Below, one piece after another: positions 9,339 through 18,498 of a stretch of 64,000 bases of DNA (positions are counted from its first letter, which is position 1; every line of letters starts with the position of its first letter). The DNA lies in NCBI RefSeq assembly GCF_030065675.1, contig NZ_JASJDK010000007.1:34017-98016 (forward strand). Direction: 5' to 3'. The notes under the pieces are model-generated. The model was given only the letters and a program-made list of their open reading frames with translations. It had not been told where the DNA came from and did not search any database. This DNA comes from Mastigocoleus sp. MO_188.B34. Lineage in GTDB: Bacteria; Cyanobacteriota; Cyanobacteriia; Cyanobacteriales; Nostocaceae. The translations under genes and the position numbers were made by a program.

Positions 9339-9776
9339 ATGCTTAGCATAGTGCAGCAAGACCATTTAACTGTAAGAAGTGAACTCAAGTATCTCAACCA
9401 AGTACAAAAATGGTTTGAAGATTTTTGTTTGCAAAATCTATTAAAGCTTGGTTGGTCAGAAAGCCAATTGTATCGCCTTAATCTTGCTTTAGCAGAAGGC
9501 TTTACTAATGCGGTTCGTCATGCTCATCATGCCTTACCACCGGAAACAAAAATTGATATCGATCTTTGTTTATGGGCAGATCGGTTGGAGATAAAAATAT
9601 GGGATTATGGAAAACCTTTTAATCCAGATGCTATTGCCGAACCAGAACCTGGTACTTTACAGGTCGGTGGGTATGGTTGGTTTCTTCTTAGACGCTTAGT
9701 AGATCGCGTTGCATACGAGCGTGGTACAGATGGCAGAAATTGCTTGCTAATCGTCAAGTACGGTTTAGCAGAATGA
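9339..9776 (+). CDS. RsbW-like anti-sigma regulatory factor (HATPase)
   Basis: About 145 residues of the GHKL ATPase fold. The N-box is 'LALAEGFTNAVRHAHH', the G1-like box is 'IKIWDYGKPFNPD', and the glycine-rich lid is 'GGYGWFLLRRLVDRVAYER'. This is the HATPase_c_2 / RsbW group: kinases that bind an anti-sigma antagonist (STAS) protein and control a sigma factor or another output in partner-switching. The ATG at 9339 is preferred over the TTG at 9330. No STAS partner or PP2C phosphatase is adjacent, so the target is unknown. Confidence 0.85.
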   Translation: MLSIVQQDHLTVRSELKYLNQVQKWFEDFCLQNLLKLGWSESQLYRLNLALAEGFTNAVRHAHHALPPETKIDIDLCLWADRLEIKIWDYGKPFNPDAIAEPEPGTLQVGGYGWFLLRRLVDRVAYERGTDGRNCLLIVKYGLAE

Positions 9777-10114
9777 TATTTTGTCTAAATTACGATGCCA
9801 AATAACCGTGCAATTAGAATTAGTCGGAGTCAATAAGTTAATTTATCATCGCCTAACATGAATGATGATATTGCCCAAAACTTACCCAAAGTAAATGACG
9901 AGAAACGAAGATTAAACTTACTAAATTATTAAACCTATAAACTCAAAACTGAGTAGCCAATAAATCAGAGTAAATCGGAATATTTTTAACTTTCTCCAAC
10001 TCCTCTGTGAGCATTTTAGCGCCATTGTTAGTCTGGTTCACTACCATTTAACAACGTAGGATAGTGGAAATCGCTAAGGCATACTACCCAAGCTTAATGA
10101 AATATGATAGAGAT

Positions 10115-10203
10115 GGAAAGCTTTTTACTAGCCATACTTCTTCATAACTAGTTCATTACTTTCTAGGCTTTTCCCGGTATTCTAAGGAATACCGGGTTAT
10201 TTT
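10115..10203 (+). ncRNA. Candidate small RNA with intrinsic terminator
   Basis: A terminator with no gene in front of it: CCCGGTATTC (10173-10182), loop TAAG, GAATACCGGG (10187-10196), then TTATTTT. A -10-like TATGAT lies at 10103-10108, placing a possible start near 10115. The RNA would begin GGAAAGC, which can pair with GCTTTTCC at 10167-10174, extended by CTAG/CTAG (10128-10131 with 10163-10166). That pairing overlaps the first bases of the terminator stem. Family unknown; the boundaries are inferred from sequence only. Confidence 0.45.
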
Positions 10204-10474
10204 GTGACGTGCAATTCCTGTGAGAGTAGTAAGTTTCCCGTAAATAGTCCCATTTGATAAATGAAGTGTGGCGACCTTAAAGACAATTAGTGTGAAACCG
10301 CAATAATACTATCACTTAAGTGTATTAAAAAAAATACTTCATCCAGTGAAGTCATCATTCGAGTTCAATATTTTTTCTTGTTAAAATTTGGCATTAGCTA
10401 TTAAATGCTTCCATGATTTAAAGTTATTTGTTTGCAGTTATTTGAAAGATAATAAATTTCAATATGCCCAAAAT

Positions 10475-10635
10475 TATAGCGGTTATCGGTTGAGTGCAAT
10501 ATGCTTTATAGAAACGCGTAACCGCCAAGATTGAGAAGCATTTATGTCCGACGGAAATGCTTTTATAACGATGAATGCGTCTCTAAGTTTGGAAACACAA
10601 GATGTGTTTATTCAAGTAGAAACCGCTACGCTATA
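10475..10635. repeat. MITE-like segment with TATAGCGGTT ends
   Basis: The left end TATAGCGGTTATCGGTTGAG matches the reverse complement of the right end of the element at 51201-51486 with one mismatch (position 51463 onward). A partial inverted copy (AACCGCTA) stands at 10621-10628. Contains a 33-codon ORF (10544-10645) that is probably incidental. Confidence 0.45.
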
Positions 10636-10832
10636 TATTTATTAAGCCGATTATGATAACAAATATCTAGCTCTATTACTCTAATGGAATATGGTGCATT
10701 CCGGTCATAACTACTACAAGGAGGAGCCTGAATTATATTTAATACAAATTAAGTTCATAAATAAATCATGAAACGAAGTGGGAAATTAAAACAAAAACCG
10801 TAATGACACCAGCGTAGAGAGTATTAAAAAAT

Positions 10833-12032
10833 ATGTCAGCTAGTAAAGTAGAAAAAATTTTAAGAAATCATCAAAAGCAAACCGCTAAATTTACTAACTC
10901 CGACCCCAAACATTTATTTATATTTTTAGAAATTTTCCAGCGCGAAGGTGGTATTCAATCTTATATTAAAGATATATTCAGAGTTTATACTAGTATAAAT
11001 ATTGAGCATCATGCAGATGTATTTTTACTAAGAGATAATTCCACATGTGCCAATCCTTATGAATCTGAAAATTTAAAATTTTATTATTTCAAAAGTCGAT
11101 ATCCTCAGATTGGCAGATTAAGAATTACTACTGCTTTGCTCCAATATCTATTAAAACAGCGACCCCAACATGTTTTTTGCGGCCATATTAATTTAGCAGT
11201 ATTAATTCAAAGCCTTTGTCAGCCATTGGGTATTCCCTATACAGTTTTGACCTATGGTAAAGAAGTATGGGAACCACTCCCTAAGCGATCGCAATCTGCT
11301 TTAGCAAACGCTGCAAAAATTTGGACGATTAGTCGCTATAGTCGTGACAACATCTGTAGTGCAAATAATATCGAACCGTCAAAAATACAAATGGTTCCTT
11401 GCGCAATTGACCCAGAAAAATTTACCCCCGGTGTCAAGGATCCAAAACTACTTGATAAATATGGTTTGCACAATAACAAAGTATTAACTACTGTTGCGCG
11501 GCTATGGTCTGGAGATATTTACAAAGGTGTGGATATCACCATTAGAGCTTTACCCCGAATATTAAAGGTATTTCCAGAAGTAAAATATTTAGTCATTGGT
11601 CGTGGTGACGATCAAGAAAGACTAGCTAAGCTCGCTCAAGACTTGGGTGTTGCAGATAAAGTAGTATTTGCAGGTTTTGTTGCCACGGAAGAATTAATAG
11701 AGCATTATCGACTCGCAGATGCTTATGTTATGCCTTCCCAAGAAGGTTTTGGTATTGTTTATCTAGAAGCAATGGCTTGTGGAATACCGGTAATTTCTGG
11801 CGATGCTGATGGTTCTGCCGATCCATTGCAAAATGGTAGACTGGGATGGCAAGTTCCCCATCGTGACCCCAATGCAGTTGCTGCAGCTTGTATAGAACTT
11901 TTACAAGGAAAAGATCGACGCTCTCAAGGTCAATGGTTACGGGAAGAAGTGATCACAAATTTTGGTATTGCTGCTTTTCAAAAGTCTCTGCAATTGCAGC
12001 TTTTCCCTCAATCTTCACTCGAAGTTAAGTAA
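10833..12032 (+). CDS. Glycosyltransferase family 4
   Basis: 399 residues with the GT-B fold. The N-terminal acceptor domain starts at about residue 28 ('HLFIFLEIFQREGGIQSYI'). The C-terminal nucleotide-sugar domain contains 'TTVARLWSGDIYKGVDITIRAL', 'YLVIGRGDD', and the GT4 E-x7-E motif in 'SQEGFGIVYLEAMACGIPVI'. Such enzymes are retaining glycosyltransferases for exopolysaccharide, lipopolysaccharide or glycolipid synthesis; donor and acceptor cannot be read from sequence. No other polysaccharide gene is adjacent. The gene is preceded by a 1-kb gap and followed by a zinc-ribbon membrane protein. Confidence 0.85.
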   Translation: MSASKVEKILRNHQKQTAKFTNSDPKHLFIFLEIFQREGGIQSYIKDIFRVYTSINIEHHADVFLLRDNSTCANPYESENLKFYYFKSRYPQIGRLRITTALLQYLLKQRPQHVFCGHINLAVLIQSLCQPLGIPYTVLTYGKEVWEPLPKRSQSALANAAKIWTISRYSRDNICSANNIEPSKIQMVPCAIDPEKFTPGVKDPKLLDKYGLHNNKVLTTVARLWSGDIYKGVDITIRALPRILKVFPEVKYLVIGRGDDQERLAKLAQDLGVADKVVFAGFVATEELIEHYRLADAYVMPSQEGFGIVYLEAMACGIPVISGDADGSADPLQNGRLGWQVPHRDPNAVAAACIELLQGKDRRSQGQWLREEVITNFGIAAFQKSLQLQLFPQSSLEVK

Positions 12033-12195
12033 ACATTTGTTATCTGGTCCTAGTGTAAATTACTTAGATATTCTGATTTTTTTTATAATTTGAAATGATT
12101 AAAAATCATCAAAAAATGTACTAACGGCGAGCAAATGGTTATGACTAACTCATAAAATCGTTATCCTAGAAGGAGAACAGAAAGATACTTAAAAA

Positions 12196-12564
12196 ATGAG
12201 CTTTAAAACCTCACAGTTGAATTTTCAGAGCATCCGACCCTGGATAACTCTTCTAGTCATTATTTGGTTATTGAGTGCTTTGGGCTTAGGTTGGTTAGTA
12301 AATTCTTTGTTAATTTTATTTGGATTTTTATTGCTAGCACCCGTCCTGGCTTTTTTTGGTCTGCGTTGGTGGTTACAACGCAGTTTAGTAACGGATAATT
12401 GTCCTGTTTGTTCCTACGAACTGACTAGCTTGAAGCAAACAGAGCTACAATGTCCCAACTGTGGCGAACAACTTATTGTAGAACAAGGACATTTTCAACG
12501 TTTAACGCCGGAAGGTACCATTGATGTCAAAGCAGTAGAAGTTTCCACCCCATCCGAAGAATGA
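12196..12564 (+). CDS. Small membrane protein with zinc ribbon
   Basis: 122 residues. Two close transmembrane helices (about 15-36 and 38-56) are followed by a treble-clef or zinc-ribbon pair of knuckles, CPVC and CPNC, spaced 18 residues apart ('DNCPVCSYEL' and 'LQCPNCGEQL'). The soluble domain presumably binds one zinc ion on the cytoplasmic face. No function is recognised. It has 'agaaggagaacag' about 20 bp upstream of the ATG. A convergent hairpin separates it from the next gene. Confidence 0.65.
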   Translation: MSFKTSQLNFQSIRPWITLLVIIWLLSALGLGWLVNSLLILFGFLLLAPVLAFFGLRWWLQRSLVTDNCPVCSYELTSLKQTELQCPNCGEQLIVEQGHFQRLTPEGTIDVKAVEVSTPSEE

Positions 12565-12570
12565 ACAGTT

Positions 12571-12612
12571 ATGAATGATGAGAAAGCTTAGTAAGATCTA
12601 TTCATCATTCAT
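12571..12612. terminator. Bidirectional hairpin between convergent genes
   Basis: An 11-bp perfect stem ATGAATGATGA (12571-12581) with TCATCATTCAT (12602-12612), around a 20-bp loop, followed by 'attttat'. It sits exactly between two convergent stops. Confidence 0.6.
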
Positions 12613-12615
12613 ATT

Positions 12616-13056
12616 TTATCGTTTGGGTGTTTTTTGTTGCGAAATTGATAGTGTATAGTTATACTCTCCTTGAGATATATCGCCGACGTGAAGTGAGTAT
12701 CGACCGGGATTCCAGTAACCAGATATTTCTGGCTTATCCCCGGAATAATTATCTGCTAACACGCAGAAGCGCCCTCCAGGACCTTCAATTAGTAGAGTTG
12801 GTTTTCCTGTACCTTCAACAGTAAATCTTAAGTAAGGTAGTGATTCTGCGATTTGAATAATTTTATTGGGTTTTTCAGCGATGAAACCACAGTTGCTGTG
12901 ATGATTTCCGCCTGATTTACCATTGAATATTAGCGGATCTGGTTGCAGTTGAGAATCAACTCGGATAACTTGTGCACTTGATGAATTTCCGCTGATAAGA
13001 TTTAAAATAGTAGATATGATTGCGATTATAACTGCTGAATTGATAGATTTATTCAT
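12616..13056 (-). CDS. Secreted protein of unknown function
   Basis: 146 residues with a Sec signal peptide (residues 1-29, ending SSAQ). The mature part has 'GRFCVLADN', 'ISGYWNPGRYSLHVGD' and 'GEYNYTLSIS', a beta-rich pattern like small periplasmic beta-sandwich (pre-peptidase C-terminal style) domains. Two Cys (about positions 57 and 97) could form a disulfide. Not assigned to a named family. Convergent with the zinc-ribbon gene. Confidence 0.6.
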   Translation of the reverse strand: MNKSINSAVIIAIISTILNLISGNSSSAQVIRVDSQLQPDPLIFNGKSGGNHHSNCGFIAEKPNKIIQIAESLPYLRFTVEGTGKPTLLIEGPGGRFCVLADNYSGDKPEISGYWNPGRYSLHVGDISQGEYNYTLSISQQKTPKR

Positions 13057-13402
13057 GTTTTCATACTTTTAAATTTATATTGAACTATGTCTGGATGAGT
13101 AATCATAATTTGCAGACGAGATGAATATTTTGTCGTTCCAAAAAAGAATGTATAAAGTTTTATATTTTGCGGGGAATAACTGGGAAAATAGCTATAGTAA
13201 ATTTGAAAACTAAATAATAGCAGTGTTTTGATATTTTGATCGTATAGATCGGAAAATAATTGTAAAAATAACCAACTTTTCAAGACAAAGTTGTATATAA
13301 AACAAATAGTTTAAATAAAATCGCACAAACTATTACTATTAATTGTGGTCAGAATCCTGGTATTTGATGTCACAAATGTTTTATGTGAGGTGACTGGTAT
13401 TA
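13057..13402. other. Intergenic gap, AT-rich
   Basis: About 350 bp between divergent genes. A 76-codon open frame on the minus strand here has no ribosome site and AT-driven composition, so it is not called. Nothing else is recognised. Confidence 0.5.
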
Positions 13403-13738
13403 ATGAATTCCAAACATGAAAACGATTTACAATATCGCTTGGAAAAGCTAGAAGCAGAAGTTAATTCTTCATCAATTAACCCTTCCCCATTGCCAAAAAT
13501 AGTTTCAACTGATTCTTCAGATCATAGATCGCCCGTGAAAAAATTCTTTGTTTGGTTTGGTTCTCTATCCAGAATTAAGAAAATAGGAGTTGTAAGTGTT
13601 TTAGTAGTATTTGGCTTTGCAATCTTAGAAGCAGCTTTAAAGTTAGTGGCTTCCGCAATCGCCTTTACACTATTGGCGGTGCTAGCATACCTAGGATACA
13701 AATTTGTTGTGCCGAACAATATTGAACGTAGGCAATAA
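13403..13738 (+). CDS. Small membrane protein of unknown function
   Basis: 111 residues. A polar N-terminal half (about 1-55, with a short helix 'DLQYRLEKLEAEV') is followed by a basic hinge ('RIKKIG') and two close hydrophobic helices (about 63-102). It ends 33 bp before the RDD/pentapeptide gene on the same strand and is probably in the same operon, which suggests an accessory role in that membrane protein's work. 'gtgaggtgactggt' upstream serves as ribosome site. Confidence 0.6.
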   Translation: MNSKHENDLQYRLEKLEAEVNSSSINPSPLPKIVSTDSSDHRSPVKKFFVWFGSLSRIKKIGVVSVLVVFGFAILEAALKLVASAIAFTLLAVLAYLGYKFVVPNNIERRQ

Positions 13739-13771
13739 CACACTAAGATATTATTGAAAGGGAATCGTTTG

Positions 13772-15934
13772 ATGGCAACTCCAGCTACAAGGAGAACTGG
13801 TAATCGTTCAAGTCACAGAATTGAGCAGAACAGTATAGGTATTTTCCCCCTAAAAACAAGACGCTTTTTGGCTTGGACAGCAGAAATTACCATAGTAGTT
13901 GTCAGTGGTTTAATACCTTTTGGTATTGGTACGTACATCAATACTAAAAGTGATATGAACCGAGTACCGCTCAATCCCCTGGTGACGATCGCGCGCAGAG
14001 AAGTAGCACGTCCATTGGCTCTTCCTGTGAGTCTGGGGGTTACTAATGTCGCTTGGGGGACAAATGTTTTATGGACCTTAAGTTTAATCGCGCCTCTGGT
14101 TGTTTCTGGTTGGCAATTATATTTATTAGCCAAAACTGGTAGCACTACTCCGAAGCGTTGGTTTGCTGTCAAGGTCGTCAAACAAGATGGTGACATCCCA
14201 GGTTTTCAAGCTGTATTCGTGCGAGAATGTATTGGTAAATGGTGTTTACCGGTATCTGTTGCTTACTTATTGTGGCGAAACAGCTTGCTTTTCCCAAACC
14301 TAGGTGTTTTTACAATTTTGGTAAGTGTAATGATACTGGGGGAAAGTAGTGGCTTTCCTTGGCGCAAACAACGACAACGGGCGCTACATGACAACATTGC
14401 AGGTACATATACTATAGACGCGCATCAATCATTCACACCTGGGCTGTTAGATGATGACACTACTACTAAGTCTCAGTTGTTGGAAGAAGATGAAGAAGCA
14501 GCAATCGAGTCAATTGTGATTACACCAGAACCGAGAAAAAAAATTAGCCTCTGGCGACGGATGCGGCAAAATCCAAGCTTGACCTTATTTTTAGTGTCAC
14601 TTATAAGTATATCTGCCGTATTAACAACACTTATATTAACTCAAGTTTATATCCAAGCTCAAAAAAATCGTCGCGCACATCTCAATGTAAATGCACGCCA
14701 GTTAGATATATTAAGAGAGAAATTAAATCCAGAATCAAATACTTCTTTAAGAGAACGCCAGCAGGCAATTTTAGCACTGGGAAGTCTTAATGACGAACAA
14801 GCAACTAAATATTTAGTTAACTTACTGGTTGAAGAAAACGAACCCATATTATTAAACAATATTAAACGTTCTCTGGAATTAATTGGGCCGAAAGCCATAC
14901 CCCATTTATTGCGTCAAAATAGATCTCTTGTTAAAGAATTAGATTCAGGAAATGGGAATAATTTAAGCAATCAAGAATCGCCAAAAGTTAGCTTGCACGA
15001 CAATCAACAAGCTATTAACAGAATCTTAGCCGTTTATAACGGTCAAACAAATGGAATTGATCTCAATCGAGTTAATTTAGGTCAAAGTGGTTCGGGACAA
15101 ACTTCTTTCTTTAATCTCGTTTTAGATCGAGCAGATCTATGGGGAATTAACTTTAAATACGCAAATTTAAGTCAAGCTAGTTTCCGAGGTAGTCGTTTTC
15201 GCGGTCCTGGGGAAGATCGTCGTTGGAATACTTTTGATGATTGGATCGCTAATTTTAGCGAAGCTGAATTGACAAAAGCAGATCTCAGTAACGCCAACCT
15301 CAGTCGCGTATTAATGAATCGTACGGATCTTAGTCGTGCTAATCTCCAAGGGGCTAATTTATCTAGCGCTCGTTTGGTAGAAGCAAATCTAAGCAGTGCA
15401 AGATTACCAGGTGCAGATTTAAGACGCGCAGTGCTAGAAAATGCCAGTCTTACTGGGGCGGATTTAGGAGATGCAAAACTCAACGATGCGGATTTATTTT
15501 CAGCACGTTTAGGTAGAGTAATTGCCACAGGAGCAAACTTTTCCTTCGCCAATTTAACCAAAACTGATTGGCAAGGGGCGGATTTATCATCCACAGATTT
15601 CCAGGGAGCAAATCTCAGTAATGCTAATCTAAGCGCAACTCGTTTAACTGGAGCAAGGTTGCGAAATGTTAATCTACAAAATGCGAATTTGCGCAATGCG
15701 AATTTGCAAAATGTGGATTTGCGAGGAGCAAATGTGGCGGGAGCAGATTTTCAAGGAGCAATTTTGTACCCCCAGAGGCAAAATCCATCTGATGACTTTG
15801 TTCAAACACCGGTTACGGGTTCTGAGTCAGCAGTTGTTAAGGGAGTTGACTTTAGTCAAGTTAAAAATAGTTTGAGTTCCAGGCAATTGGCTTATATTTG
15901 CACCCAGGGTGGTCTTCATCCCCGGTGTCCGTAG
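13772..15934 (+). CDS. RDD-domain, HEAT-like and pentapeptide-repeat fusion protein
   Basis: About 720 residues from the ATG at 13772; the frame is open from a TTG at 13754. Order: an RDD membrane domain with several helices (about 30-200), a further membrane helix near 270-295, a HEAT-like pair ('ERQQAILALGSLNDEQATKY', 'PKAIPHLL'), and a long run of pentapeptide repeats A(D/N)LXX (about 440-670) that fold as a right-handed quadrilateral beta helix. The combination of RDD with pentapeptide repeats is unusual; the function is unknown. The stop codon TAG lies inside a dispersed 'tgtccgtaggaca' repeat, so the last residues (C-P-stop) are encoded by the repeat. Confidence 0.75.
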   Translation: MATPATRRTGNRSSHRIEQNSIGIFPLKTRRFLAWTAEITIVVVSGLIPFGIGTYINTKSDMNRVPLNPLVTIARREVARPLALPVSLGVTNVAWGTNVLWTLSLIAPLVVSGWQLYLLAKTGSTTPKRWFAVKVVKQDGDIPGFQAVFVRECIGKWCLPVSVAYLLWRNSLLFPNLGVFTILVSVMILGESSGFPWRKQRQRALHDNIAGTYTIDAHQSFTPGLLDDDTTTKSQLLEEDEEAAIESIVITPEPRKKISLWRRMRQNPSLTLFLVSLISISAVLTTLILTQVYIQAQKNRRAHLNVNARQLDILREKLNPESNTSLRERQQAILALGSLNDEQATKYLVNLLVEENEPILLNNIKRSLELIGPKAIPHLLRQNRSLVKELDSGNGNNLSNQESPKVSLHDNQQAINRILAVYNGQTNGIDLNRVNLGQSGSGQTSFFNLVLDRADLWGINFKYANLSQASFRGSRFRGPGEDRRWNTFDDWIANFSEAELTKADLSNANLSRVLMNRTDLSRANLQGANLSSARLVEANLSSARLPGADLRRAVLENASLTGADLGDAKLNDADLFSARLGRVIATGANFSFANLTKTDWQGADLSSTDFQGANLSNANLSATRLTGARLRNVNLQNANLRNANLQNVDLRGANVAGADFQGAILYPQRQNPSDDFVQTPVTGSESAVVKGVDFSQVKNSLSSRQLAYICTQGGLHPRCP

Positions 15935-16166
15935 GACATAAGTCAAAATTCATTAGCGGAGCGTGTCCGTAGGACATAAGTCAAAAGTCAAAAATCATTA
16001 GCGCAGTGTGTCCCTAGGACATAATTCAAAATTCATTAGCGGAGCGTGTCCGTAGGACATAAGTCAAAAGTTAAAAGTCATTACCGTTTAGCGGCTAGCG
16101 TAGCGTATCATAGTTTATGACGCTGTCGTTTCGCTTCACACTGCGTTAATGCGTGTCCGTAGGACA
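15926..16166. repeat. Cluster of tgtccgtaggaca hairpin repeats
   Basis: Five copies of TGTCCGTAGGACA (one with CTA in the loop) at 15926, 15964, 16009, 16047 and 16154, all in the same orientation. They are joined by short 'cataagtcaaaa(g/t)tcattagcg' spacers. Each copy is a 5-bp perfect hairpin with a 3-base loop. The same unit recurs singly at 21854, 36241, 51084 and 60733. Confidence 0.8.
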
Positions 16167-16191
16167 TAAGTCACTAGCGCCTAGCGCTATA

Positions 16192-18498
16192 TTATTTTGG
16201 ATGAATTACGGGAGTTAAATTTTCCGAGATTCCAGCTATGGCGATCGCATTACATCCGAGTTTGTAAGCAAAATCAATTGATTCTCCAGCGCCTAAGGCG
16301 CTATAGAAACCCACTGCAAATTCAATCGCGGCTCGATCTCCAATAGCTTGAGTCATCCCAATTACGTAGGGAATATGTTGGGAAATTGCTGTTGCTTGTA
16401 CTTCGGAATAACAAGCATTAAGAATCACGCATTCAACTTTCTGGTTAAATTTTGGGCTAAATAACTCAAATAATCCTGCTAGTGCTGCTGTAGATACGTA
16501 CTGTAATTTTCCAGTTTGGTCTTCAAAGGCTAAACCATCATCGCCACCACCATGACCGCAAAAATGAACAATATGTGGTTTAAAGTCTAATAAAGCTTGG
16601 GAAATATCTCGAACTCCCACCGCCCAACGTTGTTGTAAATCAAATTTTTCTCGCTTTTTTGCTCTTTGCAAGCCAGCATCAATTTCTCGTACTTCTTCAT
16701 CTAATCGTAAATGTGAGGTAGTTTTGGGATTGGCGGCTAATACTAAAATTGTTTTGATATCAGTAGCAATAGAATGAGGATGACCTAATGCAGTTCCTAC
16801 CATATTTTCAAAACTAGCAAGCTGTTTTTGTTGTAGTTCAATTTCTTTATCTTTTTCTGATAGCTGATTTAAATAATGTTGTTTCTGCTCTGCTGGAGAC
16901 AAAGTTTTAAGATAATTATAAGTTTCAAAATATTGCTGGTTTAATTCAGATTTATCTGCTTCCGGTGCGACTTTGGTGCGGATTAAAAATTTGTCTGCTC
17001 CCCGTTTTTCCATTGCTACGAGTTCTAAATCTGCATCGGGGTTATTTTCTGCTAACTCTTTAAAGGAAATTGCGATCGCTCTGGGGTCAACACCTTGATT
17101 ATGATAAAGGTCGAGGGTGTCAACTATTGGTTTAATAAAATCCCCAAATTCTCCATCCCCAAATACTTCTTCCCTGTTATCAGGTTTGCGCCAAGGTTCC
17201 GGGTTATCATCGGTGGGGAGACGCATATAAACGTACTCACACCTGACACCACGGAAATTTGTGTCAGTAGTAATATTCCAATCTTCAATATACGCCCCGG
17301 TAAGTGTAGCGCCTGTAAAATCCGTTGCGTTTAATTGGGTTTGGACTAGCTTTGCTCTCGATAAATCGCTATCCTGCAAATTAGCTTTACTTAAATCAGC
17401 ACCGATCAAACTAACATCTATTAAATCTGCTCCTTGCAGATTAATTCCTCGCAAGTTTTGACGCTCGAAATTTTTCTGACGTCCATTTCCCGTAATTAGT
17501 ACCTGACGGAGTTGAGGATATTTCAAATAAGTGTTACCTGGACGCGCATAGTCAAGTTTTTTAACATTTCTTAAACAAGTACGAGTCAAAGTAGCATTTC
17601 TAAAATCAGTATTTTTTAGTGTAGCGGAAGTAAAATTAGCATTAGTTAAATCGGCATTGCGAAAACTTGTACCCCCAAATGCCGCAAAAGCAATAGCAAT
17701 ATTACGGATAAAAGCATACTTTTCATCCCCTTTCATTGCTCGCCAACCAATGTAAGCACTAACGAGGGCTCCGGCGACGGCGACGGCGAGAGCGAGTGTG
17801 AGGGCGACGGCGAGGGCTCCGGCTCCGGTGAGGGCGAGGGTGAGGGCTCCGGCGAGGGATCCGGTGAGGGCGAGGGCTCCGGCGATGACTCCGGCGACGG
17901 CAAGGGCTCCGGTGAGAGCGAGGGCTCCGGTGAGGGCTCCGGCGACGGCGAGAGCGAGGGCGACGGCGAGGGCGACAACTCCGGTTCCCACTCCGGCTCC
18001 GGCTCCGGTGAGAGTTCCCGCTCCCGCTCCGGTGAGGGCGACGGCGAGGGCTCCGGCGAGAGCGAGGGCTCCGGCGAGAGCGAGGGCTCCGACGACGGTT
18101 CCCGCTCCGGCTCCGGCTCCGGTGAGGGCTCCCGCTCCGAAAGCAAATTGTATTCCTCGGCGAACTGCAGCTACAAAGAAGATTATTGTTATTATTATCG
18201 TAAGCCAGCTAATTACTTGATTCTCTAAACTTTTATTATTAAACATGAACGATGCCAAGAAACCATTAAAGGCAAATAAAAATCCCGACAGACCTGCGAG
18301 CAATAACGAAACAAACACCAAGAAAATCGCTTGACGTTTTTGTAACCCAGCCTTAGCGTGGCTAAAGTTTGCACCTTTTAAAACGGCATTGGTAAAGTTT
18401 GCGCCGCGAATATCTGCATGGCTAAAATCAGCGTTCGTCAGGTTTTGTCCTTTAAATGATTTTCCCCGTAGGTTTCGACCAGAGTAATCTAAAGACAT
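16192..18498 (-). CDS. CHAT-protease / pentapeptide-repeat membrane protein
   Basis: 768 residues. Order: pentapeptide repeats (1-50), two membrane helices (about 58-78 and 92-112), an Ala/Gly/Leu/Val/Thr tract of about 130 residues (118-250), a second set of pentapeptide repeats (about 270-300 and 345-400), a conserved soluble part ('[20 protein letters not shown]'), a coiled coil (about 545-575), and a C-terminal CHAT caspase-like domain (585-768). The catalytic dyad appears intact: His in '[11 protein letters not shown]' and Cys in 'VILNACYSE'. CHAT proteins are proteases or adaptor platforms in bacterial stress and defence signalling. The hydrophobic tract is encoded by a GC-rich hexamer array. 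The gene stands alone, with repeats on one side and the FAD oxidoreductase gene divergent on the other. Confidence 0.8.
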   Translation of the reverse strand: MSLDYSGRNLRGKSFKGQNLTNADFSHADIRGANFTNAVLKGANFSHAKAGLQKRQAIFLVFVSLLLAGLSGFLFAFNGFLASFMFNNKSLENQVISWLTIIITIIFFVAAVRRGIQFAFGAGALTGAGAGAGTVVGALALAGALALAGALAVALTGAGAGTLTGAGAGVGTGVVALAVALALAVAGALTGALALTGALAVAGVIAGALALTGSLAGALTLALTGAGALAVALTLALAVAVAGALVSAYIGWRAMKGDEKYAFIRNIAIAFAAFGGTSFRNADLTNANFTSATLKNTDFRNATLTRTCLRNVKKLDYARPGNTYLKYPQLRQVLITGNGRQKNFERQNLRGINLQGADLIDVSLIGADLSKANLQDSDLSRAKLVQTQLNATDFTGATLTGAYIEDWNITTDTNFRGVRCEYVYMRLPTDDNPEPWRKPDNREEVFGDGEFGDFIKPIVDTLDLYHNQGVDPRAIAISFKELAENNPDADLELVAMEKRGADKFLIRTKVAPEADKSELNQQYFETYNYLKTLSPAEQKQHYLNQLSEKDKEIELQQKQLASFENMVGTALGHPHSIATDIKTILVLAANPKTTSHLRLDEEVREIDAGLQRAKKREKFDLQQRWAVGVRDISQALLDFKPHIVHFCGHGGGDDGLAFEDQTGKLQYVSTAALAGLFELFSPKFNQKVECVILNACYSEVQATAISQHIPYVIGMTQAIGDRAAIEFAVGFYSALGAGESIDFAYKLGCNAIAIAGISENLTPVIHPK
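17749..18147. repeat. GC-rich hexamer array inside the CHAT gene
   Basis: About 400 bp of 6-bp units of the type ctccgg, gagggc, gacggc, gagagc in mixed order, in strong contrast to the AT-rich surroundings. The coding frame reads Ala-Leu-Ala-Gly-type residues; other frames stay open because of the array, giving Ser/Pro/Glu and Arg/Ala/Pro shadows. Units of 6 keep the frame when copy number changes. Confidence 0.85.

Larger units (their letters stand above)
9777..10832. other. Long non-coding gap with candidate sRNA and repeat
   Basis: More than 1 kb without a convincing gene. It holds a perfect rho-independent terminator at 10173-10203 with a candidate small RNA in front of it, and a MITE-like segment at about 10475-10635. 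The remaining sequence is AT-rich; tiny ORFs (for example 9858-9932 and 10544-10645) were judged too weak to call. Confidence 0.5.

Noticed and set aside
9858..9932. 24-codon ORF after the anti-sigma gene
   Set aside because: No ribosome site and too short to judge.
10544..10645. 33-codon ORF with a weak ribosome site
   Set aside because: Lies within the MITE-like segment and ends in repeat sequence, so coding is doubtful.
13053..13283. 76-codon minus-strand frame upstream of the secreted protein gene
   Set aside because: AT-driven composition, no ribosome site, and no family character.
17733..18146. Minus-strand Ser/Pro/Glu-rich frame inside the CHAT gene
   Set aside because: It exists only because the hexamer array lacks stops in every frame; it has no ribosome site and lies within a clear coding gene.
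17798..18220. Plus-strand Arg/Ala/Pro-rich frame inside the CHAT gene
   Set aside because: Same cause: shadow of the repeat array.
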